Of a DNA stretch of 7,224 nucleotides, positions 1 through 5,512 are shown piece by piece (within the stretch, counting starts at the first letter, position 1; every line of letters starts with the position of its first letter). Position numbers and translations under genes: made by a program. The notes below the pieces were generated by a model, which was given only the letters and a program-made list of their open reading frames with translations, searched no databases and was not told where the DNA came from. The stretch is from Gracilibacteraceae bacterium (GTDB taxonomy: Bacteria > Bacillota > Desulfitobacteriia > Desulfitobacteriales > Syntrophobotulaceae), in NCBI GenBank assembly GCA_031255985.1, contig JAIRRL010000009.1:1-7224 (forward strand). Reading direction: 5' to 3'.

Positions 1-608
1 ATACAATTGTGGCGACGGGTTTGGGGCAGTCGGCTTATGAAGCGCGCGGCGTAAAGTTCACAAATTTTTATGGTTATTGGACCAGTCAGTCCGCCGATCC
101 GGCTTCTGTACACGCGGCGACTTACGCCGGCGATTTCACCAACGAATATGCTTATGCCTGTTCCGTGAACGGACTGTGGTATTGTTTGCTCTTCGCTAAA
201 GGTGATGTCAGCGAGGGGGAATTGGAAAAATTTGGAGAAATACTGGACAAAATCGAAGGAAAAAAAATAACGAAGTGGGGCAGGTTCACCGGCGCCTCCG
301 TGCGTCATCCCATGCTGTTTGACGGCAATATGATTTTTACGGGTACGGCGGCCGGCTTGATTGAACCGGCGCGCGGTTATGGCATCGTTGCGGCCCTGCT
401 GGCCGGAAGGATCGCGGCCTGGGCGGTTTCCGACCGCGAGAAAGCGCAAGCGGAGTATGATAAGTTTATCGTACCGATAAAAAAACATGTAATGCTGAAG
501 TTCCAGGAAAAGAAAGATTATGTGGCGGCGGCCTTTATGAAGCCCGGTGATATTTGGTTTGATATCCCGACTGTTAAGTCCGGCGTCGTGGACAGTGAAG
601 TCAAATAA
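1..608 (+). CDS. FAD-dependent oxidoreductase, GGR/FixC-like, 5'-truncated
   Basis: This is the C-terminal part of a flavoprotein. The reading frame is open from the left edge (the codons before the GTG at 9 read Thr-Ile), so the GTG is internal and the true start lies outside the window. The visible start, TIVATGLGQS, resembles the stretch of glutathione-reductase-fold flavoproteins that re-enters the FAD domain. About 110 residues on, TGTAAGLIEPARGYGI (339-386) matches the second FAD-contact motif of geranylgeranyl-reductase-like enzymes, normally GDAAG-x-x-x-P-x-x-G-x-G-I, and is followed by an alanine-rich helix. The usual Asp of 'GDAAG' is Thr here, which may alter FAD binding. No membrane segment is evident. 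It precedes fixC by 64 bp on the same strand, so it may share the transcript and redox role, but the substrate is unknown. Class assignment is fairly secure; exact function is not. Confidence 0.75.
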   Translation, partial: TIVATGLGQSAYEARGVKFTNFYGYWTSQSADPASVHAATYAGDFTNEYAYACSVNGLWYCLLFAKGDVSEGELEKFGEILDKIEGKKITKWGRFTGASVRHPMLFDGNMIFTGTAAGLIEPARGYGIVAALLAGRIAAWAVSDREKAQAEYDKFIVPIKKHVMLKFQEKKDYVAAAFMKPGDIWFDIPTVKSGVVDSEVK

Positions 609-628
609 AATAAGTTAAGTTAAGAAGG

Positions 629-643
629 ACGGGGCGCTCCCGT
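629..643 (+). other. Small hairpin between the flavoprotein gene and fixC
   Basis: ACGGG and CCCGT form a 5-bp inverted repeat, extendable by one G-U pair over a CGC loop. A T6 run starts only 11 bases further on, so this is not a textbook intrinsic terminator. It could be a weak terminator, a processing site or chance. Just upstream, 611-625 holds three near copies of TAAGT. Confidence 0.3.
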
Positions 644-654
644 ACAAGTAACAA

Positions 655-671
655 TTTTTTGGGGGGGTTTT
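655..671 (+). promoter_or_regulatory. T6-G7-T4 tract serving as the fixC ribosome binding site
   Basis: Six T, seven G and four T precede the fixC ATG at 673. No GGAGG is present. The only Shine-Dalgarno candidate is the G7 run (661-667), ending 5 bases before the ATG, which can pair with CCUCC using one G-U wobble. This position fixes 673 as the start. A homopolymer here could vary in length by slippage and so change spacing; that is inference. Confidence 0.5.
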
Positions 672-672
672 C

Positions 673-1968
673 ATGGAAGAAGTTCGTTTTAACGTGATAA
701 TAATCGGCGGAGGCCTGTCCGGCCTGGCCGCCGCCTATACGCTGGCGGAAGCGGGCCAAGAAGTCCTGTTGCTGGAAAAAGGCGATTACTGCGGCGCCAA
801 AAATGTGACGGGCGGGCGCATGTACGTTTCTTTAATCCGGGATTTTTTCCCGGCCATATGGGCGAAAGCGCCCCTGGAACGCGCTATCGTCCAAGAAGAG
901 TTGTGTTTGATGAGTCCAGGCAGCAGTATACTGATTCGCTATAACGACGCGGATATCGCCAGCGAGCCTTATCAGAGCTATAGCGTTTGCCGCGCCAAAT
1001 TTGATAAGTATTTCGCGAAACAGGCTGAAAAAAAAGGCGCGTTGATTACCGTTAAGAAAAAAGTGGACAGCCTGGTGTTTAAGGACGGCAAAGTTGACGG
1101 AGTCGTGGCTGGCGGCGAAACCCTGTACGCGGATGTAGTTATTTGCTGCGACGGCGCCTTGTCTTTGTTTGCGCAGCAGGCATATCTGCAAAAACCGCTG
1201 AATCCTAAACATTTCGCGGTAGGTTTCAAAGAGATAATTGAACTGGCGCCGGAAACGCTGGAAAATCGCTTTAACTTGCTGCCGGGCCAGGGAGCGGCCA
1301 GACTTTATATGGGTGATGTTACGGAAGGCAAGTTCGGCGGCGGCTTTTTGTATACAAACAAAGAGAGCGTAAGCTTGGGGCTGGTGTTGGGGCTTGAAGC
1401 CCTTTGCCAGGAGGAACCGCGAACCAAGGCCCCTGATTTGCTGGAGCGTTTTAAAAAAAGACCGGAAGTAGCGGCTTTGATTGCCGGCGGACAGACGGCG
1501 GAATATTCGGCTCACGTCATCCCGGAAGGCGGCTATGACCATTTGAGCAAACTTTTTGGCGACGGGATCCTCGTGGCCGGGGACGCAGCGGGGTTTTCCA
1601 TCAATGCCGGCATCACGGTGCGGGGTATGGAGTACGCTATGTTTAGCGGCTATATTGCGGCCTGGGCGGCGATAAAAGCGGCCGGAACCGGCGACTACAG
1701 CGCGGAATCACTGTCGGTGTACGAAAGAATGTTGGCTGATAGTTTCCTGATGCAAGATTTTAAGGAATACCGTCATGTCACTGAGTCGCTGAATCATAAA
1801 CGGTTTTTCACCTACTATCCCGAACTGGCGGGCAAGATTATGCACGGTCTCTACGCAATGCCGAACGGCCCCAAGGCGCGGATCACGCCGACTTTGAGGC
1901 GGAGCGTCGGCGTCAGGAACGTACCGGATATGTTGCTCAAGGATTTACCCAAGGTGGTGAAATTATGA
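673..1968 (+). CDS. fixC: FixC, ETF-quinone oxidoreductase-like flavoprotein
   Basis: FixC is the flavoprotein subunit of FixABCX complexes. It takes electrons from the FixAB ETF and passes them toward quinone, working with FixX on the cytoplasmic membrane face. The 431-residue length is normal for the family. Visible motifs are the N-terminal dinucleotide fold IIIGGGLSGLAAAYTLAEAG (residues 9-28) with the ribose-binding Glu35 at the end of the second strand, the family hallmark KNVTGGRMY (43-51), and the second FAD motif GILVAGDAAGF (298-308) followed by NAGITVRGMEYAMFSG (311-326). It has no iron-sulfur domain of its own, as expected, because FixX supplies it. The start has a poly-G ribosome binding site. 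The stop overlaps the fixX start by 4 bp (ATGA), implying translational coupling. Together with fixX, fixA and fixB in order it identifies the module with high confidence; the physiological direction of electron flow is not shown. Confidence 0.95.
   Translation: MEEVRFNVIIIGGGLSGLAAAYTLAEAGQEVLLLEKGDYCGAKNVTGGRMYVSLIRDFFPAIWAKAPLERAIVQEELCLMSPGSSILIRYNDADIASEPYQSYSVCRAKFDKYFAKQAEKKGALITVKKKVDSLVFKDGKVDGVVAGGETLYADVVICCDGALSLFAQQAYLQKPLNPKHFAVGFKEIIELAPETLENRFNLLPGQGAARLYMGDVTEGKFGGGFLYTNKESVSLGLVLGLEALCQEEPRTKAPDLLERFKKRPEVAALIAGGQTAEYSAHVIPEGGYDHLSKLFGDGILVAGDAAGFSINAGITVRGMEYAMFSGYIAAWAAIKAAGTGDYSAESLSVYERMLADSFLMQDFKEYRHVTESLNHKRFFTYYPELAGKIMHGLYAMPNGPKARITPTLRRSVGVRNVPDMLLKDLPKVVKL
1951..1960 (+). 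promoter_or_regulatory. fixX ribosome binding site inside fixC
   Basis: AAGGTGGTGA matches the ideal AAGGAGGTGA at nine of ten bases and lies at normal distance before the ATG at 1965. It sits within the last codons of fixC, so fixX can be initiated independently as well as by coupling across the ATGA overlap. Confidence 0.6.
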
Positions 1969-2258
1969 ATGGCGGCAAAGAAAGCTTGAACCTGAAAGCG
2001 AAATTGGGCCTAAATGTTTTCAAGGAAAACAAGAATTTTCATATTTCCGTTAATCCGGGCAAAGAAAACGATCCCCGCTTGTTTTACGCGGTGCTGGCTT
2101 GCCCGGCCGGTTTATACAGCGTAAATGACGCGGGCGCGGTAGAACTCAGCCAGGACGGCTGTTTAGAATGCGGTACCTGTAAAATCATCTGCAGCGACGA
2201 GGTGCTGACCTGGCGCTATCCTGACGGCGCGACCGGGGTGCAGTTCCGGTTTGGCTGA
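1965..2258 (+). CDS. fixX: FixX, [4Fe-4S] ferredoxin-like protein
   Basis: This 97-residue protein is the iron-sulfur partner of FixC and corresponds to the C-terminal cluster domain of mitochondrial ETF-quinone oxidoreductase. Cys46 in ACPAGLY and Cys66, Cys69 and Cys72 in GCLECGTC match the four cluster ligands of that domain. A fifth cysteine, Cys76, completes a CxxCxxCxxxC ferredoxin-like pattern; whether it binds a cluster cannot be told from sequence. The C-terminus WRYPDGATGVQFRFG is the typical FixX ending. Length and motif order are normal. The ATG overlaps the fixC stop and has its own strong Shine-Dalgarno. In the complex it would carry electrons between FixC and quinone or a low-potential acceptor. 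Confidence 0.95.
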   Translation: MNGGKESLNLKAKLGLNVFKENKNFHISVNPGKENDPRLFYAVLACPAGLYSVNDAGAVELSQDGCLECGTCKIICSDEVLTWRYPDGATGVQFRFG

Positions 2259-2272
2259 TAAGATGAAAAACT

Positions 2273-2292
2273 GATATATGGGGGATATATGG
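2273..2292 (+). promoter_or_regulatory. fixA ribosome binding site in a direct repeat
   Basis: GATATATGG occurs twice, at 2273-2281 and 2284-2292. The second copy contains the fixA ATG (2289). The five G residues at 2280-2284 between them are the only Shine-Dalgarno candidate, ending 4 bases before the ATG; like the fixC site, this is a G-run rather than GGAGG. The ATG of the first copy (2278) is out of frame with fixA. Confidence 0.45.
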
Positions 2293-3059
2293 ATATTATC
2301 GTTTGTCTGAAACAAACTTTTGATACGGAAACGGTTATCTGGCTGAACGAAAAAGGGGAAATCAATGACAAAGACGTCAAATTGATTATTAACCCCTATG
2401 ACGAATTCGCGCTGGAGGAAGCCTTGCGCGTGAAGGAAAAGCTCGGCGGGGAAGTGACGGTTGTTTCGCTGGGCGGGGTCAGAACACAGGAGGCGCTGCG
2501 CGCGGCTTTGGCCTTGGGCGCCGATAAGGCTATGCTGATTAACTGCGAGAATTTGACGGAACTGGATGAGATGATGGCGGCCAAAATCCTGGCCAGGGCG
2601 ATAAACGCCCTGCCGTTTGACATGATATTTACCGGCCGGATGGCTATCGACAGCGGCGGAGCCCAGATGGCAATGAGACTGGCGGAAGAATTTGATTTGC
2701 CGGCGGTCAGCGGTATTACGAAAATTGAGCTGGAAGGCCGGACGGCAGTGGTTCAACATGAAACGGACGAAGGACTGGAAACGGTGGAAGTGTTGCTGCC
2801 GGCGGTTTTTTCCGCGCAGAAAGGACTGAACGAACCGCGTTATCCGGTGATGGCGGGGATTTTAAAAGCGAAGAAAAAACCGTTGGATATAATAGCGGCG
2901 GAAGAATTGGCTGCCGGATTGCCTTTGCAGAGCGGGATGAAGGTTCGCGGCTATGTCGCGCCGGAAAGCCGGTTGCCCGGCCGGGTGTTGAACGGCAGCG
3001 CCGCAGAAATGACGGCGGAGCTGGTTAGGCTTTTACGTGAGGAAGCAAAGGTCGTTTGA
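2289..3059 (+). CDS. fixA: FixA, electron transfer flavoprotein beta subunit
   Basis: FixA is the beta subunit (EtfB family) of the Fix ETF. In bifurcating ETFs the beta subunit contributes the NADH-linked flavin site, whereas in simple ETFs the same site holds AMP. The 256-residue length is normal. Visible features are the N-terminal IIVCLKQ strand (3-9), INPYDEFALEEALR (34-47), GGVRTQEALRAALALGADKA (62-81), the nucleotide-contact loop TGRMAIDSGGAQM (115-127), and the ETF-beta signature between about 157 and 186, with HETDEGLETVEV followed by LPAVFSAQKGLNEPRYP. Membership of a fixABCX cluster favours the bifurcating type, but that is inference from context and not from a diagnostic residue I could verify. 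It lies 30 bp after fixX and 30 bp before fixB in one apparent operon. Confidence 0.95.
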   Translation: MDIIVCLKQTFDTETVIWLNEKGEINDKDVKLIINPYDEFALEEALRVKEKLGGEVTVVSLGGVRTQEALRAALALGADKAMLINCENLTELDEMMAAKILARAINALPFDMIFTGRMAIDSGGAQMAMRLAEEFDLPAVSGITKIELEGRTAVVQHETDEGLETVEVLLPAVFSAQKGLNEPRYPVMAGILKAKKKPLDIIAAEELAAGLPLQSGMKVRGYVAPESRLPGRVLNGSAAEMTAELVRLLREEAKVV

Positions 3060-3089
3060 CCGCACATTCTCATCCGAGGAGTTAGCGAT

Positions 3090-4091
3090 ATGGCAAATAG
3101 AATATGGGTCTATGTAGAACAGTATAAAGGAAAAATAAGGAAAGTCAGTTTGGAGCTTTTAAGTAAAGGGCGCCAACTGGCCCGCGCCAATGATTGCGAA
3201 TTGGAGGCGGTGGTTTTAGGACCGGAGACAGCGGAGCTGACAGCGACGGCGGCGGCTTACGGAGCGGAGAGAGTTCTTTTTATCACTGATGAAAGAGATT
3301 TTGCCAATTACACAATCCGGGAATATACAACTTTGCTGGCACAGTTGCTCCAGACCGACAAACCGGAAGCCTTGCTCTTAGGCGACACAGCGCGCGGGCG
3401 GGACTTGGCGGCGCGGACGTCTCAGCGGCTGGGGGTGGGATTGGCAGCGGATTGCATTGCCATAGAAACCGATCCGGACAGTTTTTTAAAGTTTAAGCGT
3501 CCAATTTACGGCGGGAGGTTATTCGCTTGGCTGGAGAGCGCAAACAGACCGCTAATGGCGACCGCGCGGCCGAACAGCTTCCTTTTGGCTGAACCTGATT
3601 TCACGCGCACTGCTTCCGTCCGAAAGGAAAAAGTGAATTTGGCAATCGAAGCGCCCCGCGAGGTAGTGAAATTTGTGAGCAAAAGAGCAAGCAAAAGACC
3701 GGAATTGACGGAAGCGGATATCATTGTGGCCGGCGGACGCGGTATGGGTAACGCCGATAATTTACATGTATTGGAAGACTTGGCTGACACGCTGGGCGGA
3801 GTGGCGATCGGCGCTTCCCGCGCGGTGGTTGACTCCGGCTGGCGCGATATGGAATATCAAGTGGGACAGACGGGGAAAACAGTGTCGCCCGCACTTTATA
3901 TCGCCTGTGGCATCAGCGGGTCGATTCAGCATTTAGCTGGCATGAATTCCTCTAAAGTTATTGTGGCAATCAACCGCGACCCTAACGCTACTATTTTGGA
4001 TGTGGCGGATTACGCGCTTGTGGGCGACTTGTTTGACATAGTGCCCAAACTGACGGCAGAATTTCAGAAACTGTTTAAAGCGGACAACTGA
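3090..4091 (+). CDS. fixB: FixB, electron transfer flavoprotein alpha subunit
   Basis: FixB is the alpha subunit (EtfA family) that pairs with FixA and binds the electron-carrying FAD in its C-terminal domain. The 333-residue length is within the family range. The N-terminal ETF domain begins IWVYVEQ (5-11), with GDTARGRDLAARTSQRLG (98-115) and the 'RP-x-YGG' stretch around 137-142. The FAD domain is complete: GGRGMG (215-220), GASRAVVDSGW (241-251), QVGQTGKTVSP (257-267), GISGSIQHLAGM (274-285), and NRDPNA (295-300) leading to ADYALVGDLFDIVPKL (306-321). There is no N-terminal ferredoxin extension of the kind seen in some clostridial EtfA proteins. A GAGGAG Shine-Dalgarno (about 3076-3081) supports the ATG. 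It is the last fix gene; a 179-bp gap separates it from the acyl-CoA dehydrogenase. Confidence 0.95.
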   Translation: MANRIWVYVEQYKGKIRKVSLELLSKGRQLARANDCELEAVVLGPETAELTATAAAYGAERVLFITDERDFANYTIREYTTLLAQLLQTDKPEALLLGDTARGRDLAARTSQRLGVGLAADCIAIETDPDSFLKFKRPIYGGRLFAWLESANRPLMATARPNSFLLAEPDFTRTASVRKEKVNLAIEAPREVVKFVSKRASKRPELTEADIIVAGGRGMGNADNLHVLEDLADTLGGVAIGASRAVVDSGWRDMEYQVGQTGKTVSPALYIACGISGSIQHLAGMNSSKVIVAINRDPNATILDVADYALVGDLFDIVPKLTAEFQKLFKADN

Positions 4092-4118
4092 TTCCGGGGG
4101 CGGAAAATTGAAAATAAT

Positions 4119-4140
4119 CGTCCGTAATCGCGGGCGGACG
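4119..4140 (+). other. Inverted repeat downstream of fixB
   Basis: CGTCCG (4119-4124) and CGGACG (4135-4140) form a perfect 6-bp stem with a 10-base loop, 27 bases after the fixB stop. No T-run follows on the forward strand (TGATAAAA follows), so it is not a typical forward terminator. It could slow or process the transcript between the fix and dehydrogenase halves, or stabilise the upstream message. Confidence 0.35.
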
Positions 4141-4145
4141 TGATA

Positions 4146-4173
4146 AAAGGGGGTGATAGCGTTGCCTGAGTAG
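4146..4173 (+). promoter_or_regulatory. Near-perfect Shine-Dalgarno with a three-codon ORF
   Basis: AAAGGGGGTGAT (4146-4157) matches the full complement of the 16S rRNA tail, AAAGGAGGTGAT, at 11 of 12 bases. A TTG at 4162 lies at ideal spacing, but its frame reads TTG-CCT-GAG and stops at TAG (4171-4173). It could be a minimal leader ORF controlling the downstream dehydrogenase, or the start of a lost gene. No homology can be drawn from three codons. Confidence 0.35.
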
Positions 4174-4190
4174 CGCTTACACTGTATTCT
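4162..4190 (+). promoter_or_regulatory. Weak sigma-A-type promoter candidate before the dehydrogenase
   Basis: TTGCCT (4162-4167) and TATTCT (4185-4190) are separated by 17 bases, the optimal spacing, and each matches four of six consensus bases. It would start transcription about 75 bases before the dehydrogenase ATG and give the dehydrogenase genes a start independent of the fix genes. It overlaps the leader ORF, and a match this weak can arise by chance. Confidence 0.25.
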
Positions 4191-4214
4191 TAAATAAAGG
4201 GGGAGGAAATTTTC

Positions 4215-4244
4215 ACAGTTCATTCGCTTTGGAGCTTTCACTGT
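4215..4244 (+). other. Stem-loop just before the dehydrogenase ribosome binding site
   Basis: ACAGT (4215-4219) and ACTGT (4240-4244) can pair over a 20-base loop that contains a smaller GCT/AGC hairpin. A second Shine-Dalgarno-like run, GGGGGAGG (about 4199-4206), lies just upstream but has no start codon at proper spacing. The stem ends 10 bases before the real AAAGGAGG site at 4255-4262. The short stem makes this weak. Confidence 0.25.
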
Positions 4245-4270
4245 AAGGAAAAACAAAGGAGGAAAGTAAA

Positions 4271-5449
4271 ATGTTTAAAATTAGATCCATCATACCGTCT
4301 TTATTGACCGAAGAACAAAAACTGTTACAAGAATCGTTTTCAAATTTTGTCGAGAGGGAGATCACCCCGAATGTAAACAAGTGGTATTTCCAGGATCGGC
4401 AAGTTGATAAAAACCTGTATAAAAAAATGGGAGATCAGGGTTTTTTGTGCGTATGGGCCGATCCGAAATATGGCGGCGCCGGTTTGGGATTTATGGAGAG
4501 CTGGCTTCTGGCCAACGAGCTTTACAGGCGGGGATGCGGCAGCATTGAGCCGTATTTACATTCTGATATCATAGCCCCGTATTTCCGTAACTTTGGTTCC
4601 CAGGAATTAAACGACCGCTTTATGCCGGATTTTGTCAAAGGCGATAAAATCCTGGCCGTAGCAATGACCGAACCGGATTACGGCTCTGACGTTGGAAGCA
4701 CGTGTACGTCCGCGGTTAAGGACGGCGATGATTACATTGTCAACGGCAGCAAAATCTTTATCAGTAACGGCATTATCGCTGACGTCTTCCTCACCTTGGT
4801 GCGCACGGATCCTGATCCGGCCCTTAAACACAAGGGATTGAGCCTGCTGGTCATTGACGCCACTGAGTCAAGCGGCGTCGGCCGGAAGAAGTTGGAAAAA
4901 ATTGGCGGACATTTTCTTGACCTGGCGGAAATTTCTTTTGATAATGTGCGCGTACCGCGGAAAAACCTGTTAGGCGAAGAAGGACGCGGTTTCGCTTATG
5001 TCATGAAGGGGTTGCAGCAGGAACGTCTCCTGGCGGCCAGCGGCTGGCAGTCCTTCGCCGAACATGCTTTGCAGGAAGGAATCAAGTACGCCAAACAACG
5101 CAAGGTGTTCGGTCAAAGCTTGTCCAGGTTCCAGAATACGGAGTTCAAACTGGCGGAAGTGGCCTGTCGCCTGGTGGCGGGGCGCAGCATGATTGACAAC
5201 CTGGTTCTTGCCCATTGCCGCGGGGAAGACGTCAGTTTTGAGGTGGCCTGCGCCAAAATGTACACCTGTGACTATGTGAAAGAAGCGGTGGACGTTTGCT
5301 TGCAAGTACACGGCGGTTACGGCTATATGACGGAATTCCCGATCGCGCGCATGTGCATGGACGTCAGAGCGGCTTCCATCTCAGCCGGCAGTTCGGAAGT
5401 GATGAAAATTATAGTTTCCAGGGAATTGTTCACTGAACCAAAAGCATAA
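4271..5449 (+). CDS. Acyl-CoA dehydrogenase family flavoenzyme (copy 1)
   Basis: This is a complete 392-residue acyl-CoA dehydrogenase, the normal length. Such FAD enzymes oxidise acyl-CoA to 2-enoyl-CoA, or run in reverse like CaiA, exchanging electrons with an ETF; here the neighbouring FixAB is the obvious partner. The N-terminal helical domain starts LTEEQKLLQESF (12-23). The FAD/substrate loop is AMTEPDYGSDVGS (131-143), with Tyr137 where Gly, Ser, Ala or Asn is usual. QVHGGYGYMTEFPIARMCMD (345-364) fits the second family signature fully. The catalytic 'EGT' glutamate of short/medium-chain enzymes is Ala372 (SAGSSEV, 371-377). Glu251 in QQERLL is aligned by eye with the base of isovaleryl- and long-chain acyl-CoA dehydrogenases, so activity is probably retained. 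AAAGGAGG (4255-4262) supports the ATG. Substrate is unknown; branched, long-chain or carnitine-like acyl-CoA are possibilities. Confidence 0.93.
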   Translation: MFKIRSIIPSLLTEEQKLLQESFSNFVEREITPNVNKWYFQDRQVDKNLYKKMGDQGFLCVWADPKYGGAGLGFMESWLLANELYRRGCGSIEPYLHSDIIAPYFRNFGSQELNDRFMPDFVKGDKILAVAMTEPDYGSDVGSTCTSAVKDGDDYIVNGSKIFISNGIIADVFLTLVRTDPDPALKHKGLSLLVIDATESSGVGRKKLEKIGGHFLDLAEISFDNVRVPRKNLLGEEGRGFAYVMKGLQQERLLAASGWQSFAEHALQEGIKYAKQRKVFGQSLSRFQNTEFKLAEVACRLVAGRSMIDNLVLAHCRGEDVSFEVACAKMYTCDYVKEAVDVCLQVHGGYGYMTEFPIARMCMDVRAASISAGSSEVMKIIVSRELFTEPKA

Positions 5450-5472
5450 AGCATAAAGCATAAAGCATAAAG
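5441..5472 (+). repeat. Heptanucleotide tandem repeat AAAGCAT, about 4.6 copies
   Basis: Four perfect AAAGCAT units (5441-5468) plus AAAG run through the end of the dehydrogenase gene. The first unit supplies its last two codons (Lys, Ala) and stop, AAA-GCA-TAA. Because seven is not a multiple of three, the TAA triplets at 5447, 5454 and 5461 fall in all three frames. Gain or loss of units would leave the protein unchanged and alter only the distance to the next gene. The following 5473-5499 is AT-rich. Confidence 0.9.
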
Positions 5473-5512
5473 TTTAATGTAAAAAAAATGTTTATTTTCA
5501 GGAGGTATATTA

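Noticed and set aside
832..1542. Long reverse-strand reading frame of 236 codons inside fixC
   Set aside because: It is antisense to a gene with clear family motifs, has no recognisable domain, and its composition is that expected of the complement of a coding strand.
3337..3354. Sigma-54-like promoter, TGGCAC followed by TTGCT
   Set aside because: The two elements are only two bases apart instead of about five and lie inside fixB; spacing is wrong for a -24/-12 promoter.
4119..4140. Forward intrinsic terminator after fixB
   Set aside because: The stem is followed by TGATAAAA rather than a T-run. A T-rich stretch follows only when read on the reverse strand, where no gene is present.
4092..4270. 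Known riboswitch or T-box in the leader
   Set aside because: The stems are short and no conserved riboswitch core or T-box sequence is recognisable by eye.
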